Of a stretch of DNA of 64,000 nt, positions 34,873 through 44,059 are shown in pieces. The stretch's first letter is position 1. Each line of letters opens with the position of its first letter. Source of the DNA: Lysinibacillus macroides (GTDB lineage Bacteria; Bacillota; Bacilli; Bacillales_A; Planococcaceae); NCBI RefSeq assembly GCF_001281525.1, contig NZ_LGCI01000010.1, forward strand, positions 159,348 to 223,347, in the 5' to 3' direction. The notes beneath the pieces are model-generated. The model worked only from the letters and a program-made list of their open reading frames with translations. It had not been told where the DNA came from and did not search any database. A program made the position numbers and the translations under genes.

Positions 34873-35397
34873 CTAATCATATATCCCCCATTCAAACAAA
34901 AAATAATGATTATCAGATTGCCCAAATATGTAATCATATGTATAGCCCTTTTTTAATTGAATAGCTTCAATGTGATTCAATCTAGTGAAAAGCTCTTTAA
35001 CAATTGATTCTGTTACATCCAGATAGGCTAATTCATTTTTAAATCTCCATCTAAACTCATCTTTGTTTACTAACTCAAGACAAATATATTTTTTGGGATA
35101 ATATTCATTAATCCAGCCATCTGCTAACGCTTTTATCCATTGTTCATCTGAAGGGTCTGGATCATCATTTATATCCCATTCCTCTCCATCGAATAGTTCT
35201 TTTTTAAATATTGCAGAAAATGCCTCTTGAATATGATCAAATTGACTTTTTTCCGCAAATATTAAATCCACTTGCATTACGTATTTATCTCTGAATTCAT
35301 ATACATCAAAAGATAAATTTGATAACCTTACATTTGCAATTTGTCTAGCAAATGAATTGTGATCATCAAGCAACTTTTGAATTTCCTTATTAATCAT
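34873..35397 (-). CDS. Hypothetical acidic protein (immunity-protein-like size)
   Basis: A 174-residue acidic cytoplasmic protein with many aromatic residues (DEQWIKALADGWINEYYPKK; HYFLFEWGIYD at the end). Size, acidity and single-gene setting are like those of some toxin immunity proteins, but no toxin gene is nearby and no family is recognised. The ribosome site is weak (AAAGGAATGG). Confidence 0.55.
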   Translation of the reverse strand: MINKEIQKLLDDHNSFARQIANVRLSNLSFDVYEFRDKYVMQVDLIFAEKSQFDHIQEAFSAIFKKELFDGEEWDINDDPDPSDEQWIKALADGWINEYYPKKYICLELVNKDEFRWRFKNELAYLDVTESIVKELFTRLNHIEAIQLKKGYTYDYIFGQSDNHYFLFEWGIYD

Positions 35398-35576
35398 ATA
35401 ATTTCCATTCCTTTATTCTACTTTTCTTCCATTAAAACAATAGTATAACAAACCATATTATTTAGATAACGATTCTCCTTTCATCATTGTATATAAAATT
35501 TGCTTATATTTTTAGATATTCACTAATTAATGGCTCTACTTACGTCTTCACAAGTATTAATTTGTAGAATTAAAAA

Positions 35577-35611
35577 AAGACCAGCCTCAAAATTAATTGA
35601 GTACCGGTCTT
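35577..35611 (-). terminator. Terminator of the hydantoinase-like operon
   Basis: On the minus strand AAGACCGGTACTCAA pairs with TTGAGGCTGGTCTT and is followed by TTTTTT. It lies about 100 bp past the operon's last stop. Confidence 0.85.
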
Positions 35612-35713
35612 GGCTTTATACTTACTTTAATATATTTATCATAGAAGCGCTTGAGCAAGGTTACCATCTGCTCACATGTTCATGACTCACTAAAAAAATT
35701 CATACTTTTCCCA

Positions 35714-37264
35714 TTACACCATATGCCCTACTACCTTTACTTTTAAGCGTGTGGCATTTTCTGGATGATAGGCAAGTGGCGTTTCCTCTACCTCTACAAG
35801 CTCAATTGACTTCTCTATTGCACCTGCTAAGACAGCTTGTTTAACGGCTTTGCCTTGGGCATCCTTTAAAGAATCCTCACGAGACTCTCTTGCGTAAATA
35901 TAAATTTGCTCGTATTGACCGCTAATTTGAGCAATGGATGCACCAATGGCATTAGCTACACCGCCATATTCCGATTTTACAATATGGGAAACGCCTCGAA
36001 TTTTTTCAGGCACAATCACAGCGCCACCGCCGACTAACACCAGTGACACATCCTCTGAGGAGGTTTTCATTTTATCAATAGCCTGCTCCAGTAAAGCAGC
36101 AATTTCCTTTTGTACATCCTTCGCAAAGGCTTCATCAATATGTGCTACTAATTGAGGATCACCAACGTCTGCCAAGCCTAGACGTACAGCTATATCTGTT
36201 GTTGTTAATGTGGAGCCGCCGAAAACAAGTGCCTCCTCGTTAATGCGATAGCCAACACTATCTGGTCCTACCGTAATGTTATCATTCTGTACACGTACAA
36301 TACTGCCACCACCAAGACCAACCGAAATAATATCAGGCATTCTAAAGTTTGTACGAATATCCCCTACCTCCACGGCAACAGAGGACTCTCGTGGAAAGCC
36401 ATCCTGTAATACACCAATATCGGACGTTGTGCCACCAACATCTAACACCATTGTATTTTGAATTTGGGATAAATACGACGCACCACGTATACTATTTGTT
36501 GGACCACAGGCAATTGTTAAAATCGGGAATTGCTTGGCATAATCAATGGACATTAATGTGCCATCATTTTGACAGAGGTAGACCTCTACATTTGAAATTC
36601 CCTCCGCTTGTAGTGCTTGCACAAAGCCCTGTGTCGTTGTATCAATTACCTTACACAAAGCAGCATTTAAAATTGTTGCATTTTCACGCTCAATTAAGCC
36701 AACAGAGCCAATTAATGAAGAGCAGGAAATAGGAAAGTCCTTACCATATACCTCCTGTATCCATTGGCGAACCTGTAATTCTTGGTCATTTTTAATAGAA
36801 GAAAAGACACCCACAATCGCAATTGACTCTACTTGATCGTGCCATTCTGCTAATAGCTTTGTAATTTCCTCCTTATCAAGTCCACTTAATAATTGACCAT
36901 CATATTCATAGCCACCATGTGCAATCGCATACTGCCCTGATAATGTATCAATCATATCCTTTGGCCATGCTGTATAAGGAAGGACAGAGGCCGTTGCTGG
37001 ATAGCCCAGTCGAATTACACCAACCTTTGCTAACTTTTTACGCTCTACAATCGCATTTGTACATTGCGTTGTGCCTAGCATGGCATGGGTAATTTTTGTT
37101 TTATCAATATTTGCACCCCCTAGCAGCTCCTGCAATGCTTGCTCAATCCCTGATTTGATATCTAAGCTTGTTGGTGATTTTACACTGTAAATTAACTGAC
37201 TATCACGGTCTAAAAGGATAGCATCCGTATTTGTTCCACCTACATCAATTCCAATTTTATACAT
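35714..37264 (-). CDS. Hydantoinase/oxoprolinase-family protein (HyuA-like)
   Basis: A 516-residue ATP-dependent amidohydrolase-type protein. The ASKHA-like phosphate-binding segments YKIGIDVGGTNTDAILLD at the N-terminus and NTMVLDVGGTTSDIGVL (about 270) are clear. Relatives hydrolyse hydantoins, 5-oxoproline or related cyclic amides; this shorter form usually sits with a DUF917 protein, as here. It overlaps DUF917 by eight bases and is the last gene of the operon. The substrate is not evident. Confidence 0.9.
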   Translation of the reverse strand: MYKIGIDVGGTNTDAILLDRDSQLIYSVKSPTSLDIKSGIEQALQELLGGANIDKTKITHAMLGTTQCTNAIVERKKLAKVGVIRLGYPATASVLPYTAWPKDMIDTLSGQYAIAHGGYEYDGQLLSGLDKEEITKLLAEWHDQVESIAIVGVFSSIKNDQELQVRQWIQEVYGKDFPISCSSLIGSVGLIERENATILNAALCKVIDTTTQGFVQALQAEGISNVEVYLCQNDGTLMSIDYAKQFPILTIACGPTNSIRGASYLSQIQNTMVLDVGGTTSDIGVLQDGFPRESSVAVEVGDIRTNFRMPDIISVGLGGGSIVRVQNDNITVGPDSVGYRINEEALVFGGSTLTTTDIAVRLGLADVGDPQLVAHIDEAFAKDVQKEIAALLEQAIDKMKTSSEDVSLVLVGGGAVIVPEKIRGVSHIVKSEYGGVANAIGASIAQISGQYEQIYIYARESREDSLKDAQGKAVKQAVLAGAIEKSIELVEVEETPLAYHPENATRLKVKVVGHMV

Positions 37265-38360
37265 GCTCTGCTTCCTCCTTTTTCACCATTTCCTCAATCG
37301 GCGTATACTCATAGTCATAACCAAAGTATCGTGGCCCTGCTGTTTCAATGCCCTTGGCTGTACGCCATTTTTTATGTGCTGGTAAGCCAATTACACGCAC
37401 ACGCTTGCCATATTTCAAGCTTTCGGTTGTGACAGGCTGTAATGTTTCAAAATCCACCAAGCAAATTAAATCTGGTGTCATCGCAATAACCTGCTCATTT
37501 TTCTCTGCAATTAAATTTTCATTTTGGAAATGAACCTTCATTTGGTCCGCTTTATACGTATCAATACCCTCTAGCACCATTTTTCCAAGATTAAAGCCAC
37601 CCTTTGTTTCACGAATGACATCGACAATTTTTCCTTGGAATAGCTCGTATCCTTTTACAAGCGTTAGTAGGCTCTCTAGCTTATCATTTACTTCCTGATC
37701 TTTAGAGGCAATAATTTCACCAATTTGTTCAGATAGTGTAATAATATGATGCACACCACTTTGCTTAATTTGCGCCCCTGTTGTTGGATATAAGCTTACT
37801 AATGAGCTAGCCCCCATCTCAACAGTCGCTGAGCGTGCTATGCGCTCTGTCCATTTATTATCGATGGTTTCGAAAATACCAATATTACCTTTTTCATCTG
37901 TAATCGCCATTGGTGTTGCGGAAATGCCATCAAGATGAAAGGTTACCATTTGCAGCTCTGGAAATGCACGTCCCATGCCATCACAATCAATTAATGGTAA
38001 GCCTAGCTGTGCTGCCACAACAATCGGAATCATAGAATTGACGCCACCCGCCTCCATTGGATATGTGCCAGCAATTTTATCCTTGCCTAAGTATTGGGCA
38101 AGCTTTTGAAAAACTTTGACAAACTCATCGCCACGTGGGAATTTTTCAATTAGTACGGATGGTGCACCCATCATCGCTGCTGGAATAAAAAAGTCCTCAT
38201 CTGCTACTTCATCCACTGAATATAATTTTACAGGACCATTTTTTTCGATAGCGGAAAGTGCCATCAGCTTGCCAATATACGGATCGCCACCTCCGCCCGT
38301 TCCTAGAAATGCTGCGCCAATCGCAATATGTTCAATAGCTGCTTGATCTAAATATCTCAT
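37257..38360 (-). CDS. DUF917 domain protein
   Basis: A 367-residue protein of the DUF917 family, with GAAFLGTGGGGDPYIGKLMA near the N-terminus and YPMEAGGVNSMIPIVVAAQLG. The family is nearly always paired with HyuA-like proteins and is thought to form a two-subunit enzyme with them. It overlaps the permease gene by four bases and HyuA by eight. Confidence 0.9.
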   Translation of the reverse strand: MRYLDQAAIEHIAIGAAFLGTGGGGDPYIGKLMALSAIEKNGPVKLYSVDEVADEDFFIPAAMMGAPSVLIEKFPRGDEFVKVFQKLAQYLGKDKIAGTYPMEAGGVNSMIPIVVAAQLGLPLIDCDGMGRAFPELQMVTFHLDGISATPMAITDEKGNIGIFETIDNKWTERIARSATVEMGASSLVSLYPTTGAQIKQSGVHHIITLSEQIGEIIASKDQEVNDKLESLLTLVKGYELFQGKIVDVIRETKGGFNLGKMVLEGIDTYKADQMKVHFQNENLIAEKNEQVIAMTPDLICLVDFETLQPVTTESLKYGKRVRVIGLPAHKKWRTAKGIETAGPRYFGYDYEYTPIEEMVKKEEAEHV

Positions 38361-39625
38361 TGCTGTTCCTCCAGTACGACCGTTTTTTGTGCGGATATAC
38401 GATACCCAATATAGTAAAGAATAAATGAAATGATAATACCGATCATCGGATTATTTGGTAATGCTGGTAGTTCAGGGAATAAAGAGAAGAAAACAGGTAA
38501 GCAGGCTATCACTGCCCCTACAAGCCAAGAAAAGACGCCTAATCGATTCACACCCTCTACCTCATGCCAGCTCGTTTTATTGCCTTTATGAATCACCCAA
38601 TATGAAGCAATCATTACCCCTGCAACAGGTGGAATCATCGCTGATAAAATCGACATAATTGGTGTAAAGTAATTTAAAATGCCGATAACCGCTAAGACAG
38701 TGCCAATTGTTCCCGCAACGCCAATTGCGATTTTTTCTTTATTTTTAGCAACATCAAAGACATTAATGAGCGCAATGCCTCCTGAAATCGCATTGACTAA
38801 GTTTGTTTTCCATGTTGCTAAAATTAAAGCAACACCACCAATAAACGGTGTAGCAATATGGAGAAATACAGCGGTTAAATCACTTGTTTGATAAGCAATT
38901 GTTAATACAGCACCTACGCCAATCATCAGCACACCAGCAGGAATAATCCCTAATGTAGCAGCTTTAAAAACATCTGATCGTTTTTTGGAAAATTGCGAAT
39001 AATCACCTGCGATTACTGCCCCTAATGCAAAGGAGCCAATTGTTACAGCTAGGCCATCCATAAAGCTCATCGTGCCCTGTGGCTGATAGTTACGAATCAA
39101 TTGTAGTTGATCACCTGTTAATGTTTGTACTAAACCATAGATACAAATAATTACTAAGATTGGTACAGCAATATAGCTTAAGATTCGTAGCACCTTCATC
39201 CCGTACATAGCGGATACAACCATAACTAGTCCGCTAATCAAAGATGCAAGTGGTACGGGTATCGTCAAATTGTAGGCTGCTAATAAATTGGCAAGGGCAA
39301 CCCCACAAACATTTGCCTGAATCCCAAACCATCCTAAACAAGCAATACTTAAAATAATGGATAATATGGTACGAGAGCCTTTTTTGCCAAATACTTGTCC
39401 AGCAATATGAACGGTTGGCTTTGCTAAATCACTGCTTTGCATGCCCTGTAATACCATAATAAAGACCACAATGGCATAGCCGACAAACGCAACAGCAAGT
39501 GCCTTTGGTAAACTCATATTGGTAATAAGTGCGTTTCCTACTAATAAACTTGGTATACAAATCATGGCGCCAGCCCAAATAATTCCTAAGCTATACCAGG
39601 ATTGAACGTTATTGTCGTTTTTCAT
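38357..39625 (-). CDS. NCS1-type cytosine/purine permease
   Basis: A 422-residue membrane protein with about 12 helices, beginning WYSLGIIWAGAMICIPSLLVG, as in CodB-like NCS1 transporters (nucleobases, allantoin, hydantoins). It is first in the operon with DUF917 and the HyuA-like gene, so it most likely imports the cyclic amide those proteins use. The start follows AGGGAGGGAGTCGC. The terminator of the upstream pucR-like gene separates the two units. Confidence 0.92.
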   Translation of the reverse strand: MKNDNNVQSWYSLGIIWAGAMICIPSLLVGNALITNMSLPKALAVAFVGYAIVVFIMVLQGMQSSDLAKPTVHIAGQVFGKKGSRTILSIILSIACLGWFGIQANVCGVALANLLAAYNLTIPVPLASLISGLVMVVSAMYGMKVLRILSYIAVPILVIICIYGLVQTLTGDQLQLIRNYQPQGTMSFMDGLAVTIGSFALGAVIAGDYSQFSKKRSDVFKAATLGIIPAGVLMIGVGAVLTIAYQTSDLTAVFLHIATPFIGGVALILATWKTNLVNAISGGIALINVFDVAKNKEKIAIGVAGTIGTVLAVIGILNYFTPIMSILSAMIPPVAGVMIASYWVIHKGNKTSWHEVEGVNRLGVFSWLVGAVIACLPVFFSLFPELPALPNNPMIGIIISFILYYIGYRISAQKTVVLEEQQ

Positions 39626-39702
39626 GCGACTCCCTCCCTGTTGATGAATGTTTTTAATTATAAGAGAAAGCTATACTACACGTCTTTTGCCTAAATGAAA
39701 AA

Positions 39703-39746
39703 AATAATCTGAAATTTTGTTCAAAATGACAAAATTTCAGATTATT
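39703..39746 (-). terminator. Terminator of the PucR-family gene
   Basis: An 18-bp perfect stem, AATAATCTGAAATTTTGT and its complement, with an 8-nt loop. On the minus strand a T-run follows. It abuts the stop at 39,747. Confidence 0.92.
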
Positions 39747-41396
39747 CTATCCATTAATTAAGCGATAAAGCATACAAGCCATATAAACATCATAAAATTC
39801 CGAGTAAGCTGTAATATCTGTCCCAAGCAGCTCACTAATTTTTTTAATACGATATTTCACCGTATTTTTATGAATATAGAGCAGCTCCGCACAGCGCTCT
39901 ATACTGCCCTTTGCATCGAGTAAAAAGGCAATTAATGTTTGTAAAGAATCCGTATCATGCAAAATAGGCTCAATCACTGCTAAATATTCTTCAATGATTT
40001 CCTCACCCTGCTTACTTGCATCAATAGCTCGCTTCATTGAGCGAACTTCCGCAGCTGTAAATAATTTGCGCTTCGGATAAATTGTCTGCACTTTGTCGCC
40101 TACTTGATTGACCAATTGATACATTTGCCGCACTGTTTTCGTGCTTTTCATATTTGGCGCATAGACAATTTCGGCAAGCTGGGCATCATACATCGTTGTT
40201 TCGCTATATTCCACCGCAATATCAAACTCATGATGCTTATACAAACAATTGCCTAATAGCACAATGATACAATGGTCAATGCATTGAATCACCCTTGTTT
40301 GATAGTAGGTGGAAAGCTGCCCCTCTAATTCCTCTCGAATGCTTTTTTCATCTGCAAAATCGTGAATATAGACAAGCCACATCATTTGAATGGCAGAGAC
40401 CTCAATATGAAGGAGGTTTGCCAATCTTCGCATTTTTTCACTTTCATCATTAATAATTGCCTTCATAAGGGCATATTCACTAACCTCATCATGCTTATCT
40501 CCCCATAAATTAATGGCTACTTGGACAACCTCACTAACCTTTTCCATTGTTTTGGCAGGTAGCTTGGTATTTTCCTTAATTAAAAATAAAAAGAGTGGCT
40601 CTCCATTTTTTTGGTGTACACGTTTATATTCCACAACACAAGAAACATCCCTTTTTTCCAAGGTCAACTTGCCCGCCTCTCGGTGCGTATGTGTTTCAGC
40701 ACATGTAGCAATAACATCTACAACATTCAATGTGGAATTTCTAGGCCACATTACTTGGTTCATAATGTCAAAATGGCTAGTTGTCAGCACAATATTGACC
40801 TTTAATCGATCCGATAGCATTTTTAGCGTAATTTCCACACTTCTTAAATGCTCTGGCAGCAAGGATACCTTTTCTAATGTTTCCTGAACAAAATGATCAT
40901 TGACACCCTCATTGTTGACAATTGCCTCCATCACCTCATAAATGACCTCATTATAGCGTAAGGAGTAATCGTTTCTTGGCATACAAATAATAATAAAGCC
41001 CTGCTCCTCTGCTAAAGCAAGAACCTCCTCCGGAATATCAGGCAAAATTATCCCAACATAATATAAAATAAGACCTAGCTCCCCTAGATCATGCAAATGC
41101 TGAATCGTTTCACATTGCTTCTCCACACTGTCGCGAATGGAATAAAACGAGCTAATGACAAGCTCCTCTGCATACCATTCCTCCTGCACACGATTAATAA
41201 TTTTAGAATAAAAGTCAACATTTGATACTTCTAGTACGGACAAAGAAGATACCGTGCGCTGTAAATTATTCTTACCTGTTAACACCTCTGCTCCCCGAAA
41301 GGATGGTAATTGTAGTAATTCATTGACCGTTACCCCATGTGTCATCACCGACTTTTCCATCATTCTTGTGAAGAAGAATACCATATTCTCTAGCAT
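39747..41396 (-). CDS. PucR-family transcriptional regulator
   Basis: A 549-residue regulator with the PucR N-terminal domain (TVNELLQLPSFRGAEVLTG, about 22-140), a GGDEF-like middle, and a C-terminal HTH_30 (SIERCAELLYIHKNTVKYRIKKISELLG, about 500-530). PucR regulators sense purine-breakdown or nitrogen compounds. The gene lies directly upstream of, and in line with, the permease/DUF917/HyuA operon and probably activates it. Several in-frame starts exist in the first 20 codons; MTHGVTVNELL is closest to the domain edge. Confidence 0.9.
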   Translation of the reverse strand: MLENMVFFFTRMMEKSVMTHGVTVNELLQLPSFRGAEVLTGKNNLQRTVSSLSVLEVSNVDFYSKIINRVQEEWYAEELVISSFYSIRDSVEKQCETIQHLHDLGELGLILYYVGIILPDIPEEVLALAEEQGFIIICMPRNDYSLRYNEVIYEVMEAIVNNEGVNDHFVQETLEKVSLLPEHLRSVEITLKMLSDRLKVNIVLTTSHFDIMNQVMWPRNSTLNVVDVIATCAETHTHREAGKLTLEKRDVSCVVEYKRVHQKNGEPLFLFLIKENTKLPAKTMEKVSEVVQVAINLWGDKHDEVSEYALMKAIINDESEKMRRLANLLHIEVSAIQMMWLVYIHDFADEKSIREELEGQLSTYYQTRVIQCIDHCIIVLLGNCLYKHHEFDIAVEYSETTMYDAQLAEIVYAPNMKSTKTVRQMYQLVNQVGDKVQTIYPKRKLFTAAEVRSMKRAIDASKQGEEIIEEYLAVIEPILHDTDSLQTLIAFLLDAKGSIERCAELLYIHKNTVKYRIKKISELLGTDITAYSEFYDVYMACMLYRLING

Positions 41397-41479
41397 CTTT
41401 CAAAACATCTATCGTTCACCTTCCAGCCTGTTAGTGATAAAATAATTATGAAGTTTATAGGATAAGAGAGGGAATAAGG

Positions 41480-42313
41480 ATGCCTCATCATACATCAATG
41501 AGCATAAAAATTCGCGAGAGCTTACAGGCAGATTGTCAAAGCTGCTTTGGTTTGTGCTGTACTGCTTTAAATATTGTAGCTTCCAGTGATTTTGCCGTTA
41601 ATAAACCAGCAGGGAAGCCATGTCCAAATTTACAGGAGGACTATCGTTGCCGTATTCATAACAAGCTAAGAGATACAGGCTTTAAAGGCTGTACAGTTTT
41701 TGACTGCTTAGGAGCAGGGCAGCACGTTTCACAAATTACATTTAAAGGGCAAGATTGGCGACAATCGCAAGAACACGCTGATAGGATGTTTCAGGTTTTC
41801 CCTATTATGGAGCAGCTCTATGAAATGATTGCCTATCTAGCAGAGGCTTTATCCTATAAAGTGAACAATACGCTTTATAAACAGCTCCTAACTCAATTGG
41901 AACAGCTTCAACAAATAACGGAATGCGATGCTGATGCCCTATTAGCGTTGGATATTATCACCATTCGAATGCCTGTTAACACATTACTACTCAAAACAAG
42001 CGAGCAAATTCGCCTAAAAGGGAAGCCCTCTAAAAAGTTAAATCAGCGTGGTGCTGATTGGATGGGCAAAAATTTACAGGGCAAGGATTTACGAGCTATT
42101 GACCTAAGAGGTAGCTATTTAATTGCAGCCAATCTACAACATGCCGATTTACGAGAGGTGGATTTTATTGGGGCTGATTTACGAGATGCTAATTTATGTG
42201 GAGCTGATTTATCTACTAGTATGTTTTTAACACAAATGCAAATCAATGCTGCACAAGGGGATCATTCTACGAAATTACCTTCCTATCTAAAGCGCCCAGC
42301 ACACTGGCATTGA
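41480..42313 (+). CDS. Pentapeptide-repeat protein with N-terminal cysteine cluster
   Basis: A 277-residue cytoplasmic protein. The N-terminal part (about 15-80) has a cysteine pattern, CQSCFGLCC, PCPNLQEDYRCRIH, GCTVFDCLGAGQ, that looks metal-binding. The C-terminal part (about 195-250) has pentapeptide repeats of the A(D/N)Lxx type (KDLRAIDLRGSYLIAANLQH, ADLREVDFIGADLRDANLCG), which form a right-handed quadrilateral helix. Role unknown. The start follows GAGGGAATAAGG. It converges on efeU with a shared terminator. Confidence 0.85.
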   Translation: MPHHTSMSIKIRESLQADCQSCFGLCCTALNIVASSDFAVNKPAGKPCPNLQEDYRCRIHNKLRDTGFKGCTVFDCLGAGQHVSQITFKGQDWRQSQEHADRMFQVFPIMEQLYEMIAYLAEALSYKVNNTLYKQLLTQLEQLQQITECDADALLALDIITIRMPVNTLLLKTSEQIRLKGKPSKKLNQRGADWMGKNLQGKDLRAIDLRGSYLIAANLQHADLREVDFIGADLRDANLCGADLSTSMFLTQMQINAAQGDHSTKLPSYLKRPAHWH

Positions 42314-42350
42314 AAAAAGGCAGATGGCAATTGACACCATCTACCTTTTT
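42314..42350. terminator. Bidirectional terminator between convergent genes
   Basis: AAAAAGGCAGATGG pairs with CCATCTACCTTTTT (one mismatch), lying directly between the two stops at 42,313 and 42,341. Confidence 0.9.
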
Positions 42351-44059
42351 TGTCTCTTTTTATAGAGCATCGTAGCCGCAACCAACACGAGCAAAATAAC
42401 CTGACCAATTATCGTTTCTACAGTTGGATAGAAGCCAATCCAGCTAATTACAGGCAAGCCGTCAACAATCGTTGTGGACAGATTATCTGTAAGCTGCAAG
42501 GTATGCAGACTAACGCCAATAATTTTAAAGGCTAATGCATAAATAAACACCGTTGCAACTGCGAAAAATTTATGAATCGGAATTTTGCCACTTGCTTTCC
42601 ATAAGACAAGTGCCAGCACCACAAGAATCAGCAGTGCCACAACAATGCCAAGGATAAATTGGGACGTCTCCATTTTCGGTGCAATCCCCGCATAAAAGAC
42701 CAATGTTTCCGCACCTTCACGGAAGACCGATAAAAAACTAATCATTGCCATCGCAAAAACAGAACCGCTAGAAATAGCATTGCCCATTTGCTTGGAAATA
42801 TAGCGATTCCAGCTTGCTACACTTGATTTACTATGCAGCCAAATACCCACGCCAATCATCATCGCTGCCGCCAATAAACCAACATAGCCCTCCATTAATT
42901 CCCGATTTGTATCAATTGTTGCTGAATTCAAAATGGTAGACATCAGAACCGCTGCCACTGCAGATAGCAACACACCAACAAATGCGCCAACATAAATCCA
43001 TTTGCGCATCTTGCTTTGTCCTGATTTCTCTAAGAAGGACACTAATGCCAAAATAATTAGCAGTGCTTCTAATCCCTCACGTAGTAGGATTAGTGCAGCA
43101 TCCCAAAAGGTATAATCCGAATCACCTTGAATCAATTCAATCTCTGTACGAAAATTGGCTAATTTTTTCGTAATCGCCTCTTGATCGACAGATGATTTTA
43201 GTAAATCACTAACAATAATCGGCATATCACTTTCAATTTTCGTATAAAGACTACCATTACGTGTTGAGATTTCAATTTCAACGCTTGGCCAAATTTTAAT
43301 AAAGTCACGGATTTTATCAGATGCCTTTTTATAGTCACCCGCCTCAACAAAGTCCATTGCTTCATTGATATATGTAATCAATGTCGCTAATGAATAGTCT
43401 CCCTCTACTGCTTCTGCTGTTTCTTTTCCTGCCACAAAGTCCTCGATGGTTTGCTGTAAATCTGCAAATTGTGCTTGCATCAGCGCTATATCAGGCTCCT
43501 CAGCGGAAATAGAGATACGCAGAAATGCCATTTGCGTTTCAATTTGTCCGTACATGGCAATACTTTGCTCACGCACTGGTCGCTCATTTTTATTCCATTT
43601 AATATTAAAATCTTTGTAGGCTTCATCAATGGCCTGCATGTCACCACTTGCTAAAGCTTTTTCAAAATCTGCCATCATCGGCTTAAACTTTTGTCCAAAC
43701 TCTGCTCGCTGGGCTGCTTCATCTACTGGATTTTCAAGCTTTTCTAAGGCACGTAATGCATTCGACAGTGCCGATAGCGCCTCTAAACGCTCGTCTTTGG
43801 ACGTTGCCTCAGTAGCATGTGCAAGGATTTCATCAACCTTTGCTTTTGCCTCTTTCTGTTCAGACGTAACCTTAGCCCAGTCCGCAGCAAATTGTTCAAG
43901 TGCCTGCTTGGCCTCTGCCTCTTTATCCTGCTTTGTATTCATCAGCGCATCACTAATCGCAATATATAAATGACTATAGGATTGTGTAGCTTGCACGGGT
44001 AATACCATAGCTAACAACAGGCAAACAATAATACTACAGCGCGTTAAAAAGTGCCTCAC
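42341..44059 (-). CDS. efeU: EfeU/FTR1-family iron permease with extracellular N-terminal domain
   Basis: A 572-residue ferrous/ferric iron permease. A signal-like helix (about 5-24) and a helical extracellular region (about 30-290, rich in Glu/Lys) precede the FTR1 membrane domain. Both iron-handling REGxE motifs are present: LLREGLEALLIIL and VFREGAETLVFYAG. The start is GTG at 44,057-44,059, eight bases after GGGGAG, overlapping efeB by 26 bp. With EfeB and EfeO upstream it forms an elemental iron uptake operon under a Fur box. Confidence 0.93.
   Translation of the reverse strand: MRHFLTRCSIIVCLLLAMVLPVQATQSYSHLYIAISDALMNTKQDKEAEAKQALEQFAADWAKVTSEQKEAKAKVDEILAHATEATSKDERLEALSALSNALRALEKLENPVDEAAQRAEFGQKFKPMMADFEKALASGDMQAIDEAYKDFNIKWNKNERPVREQSIAMYGQIETQMAFLRISISAEEPDIALMQAQFADLQQTIEDFVAGKETAEAVEGDYSLATLITYINEAMDFVEAGDYKKASDKIRDFIKIWPSVEIEISTRNGSLYTKIESDMPIIVSDLLKSSVDQEAITKKLANFRTEIELIQGDSDYTFWDAALILLREGLEALLIILALVSFLEKSGQSKMRKWIYVGAFVGVLLSAVAAVLMSTILNSATIDTNRELMEGYVGLLAAAMMIGVGIWLHSKSSVASWNRYISKQMGNAISSGSVFAMAMISFLSVFREGAETLVFYAGIAPKMETSQFILGIVVALLILVVLALVLWKASGKIPIHKFFAVATVFIYALAFKIIGVSLHTLQLTDNLSTTIVDGLPVISWIGFYPTVETIIGQVILLVLVAATMLYKKRQKR

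Noticed and set aside
34873-35397. Toxin-immunity system
   Set aside because: Only an immunity-like acidic protein is present; no toxin-sized or nuclease-like partner lies nearby.
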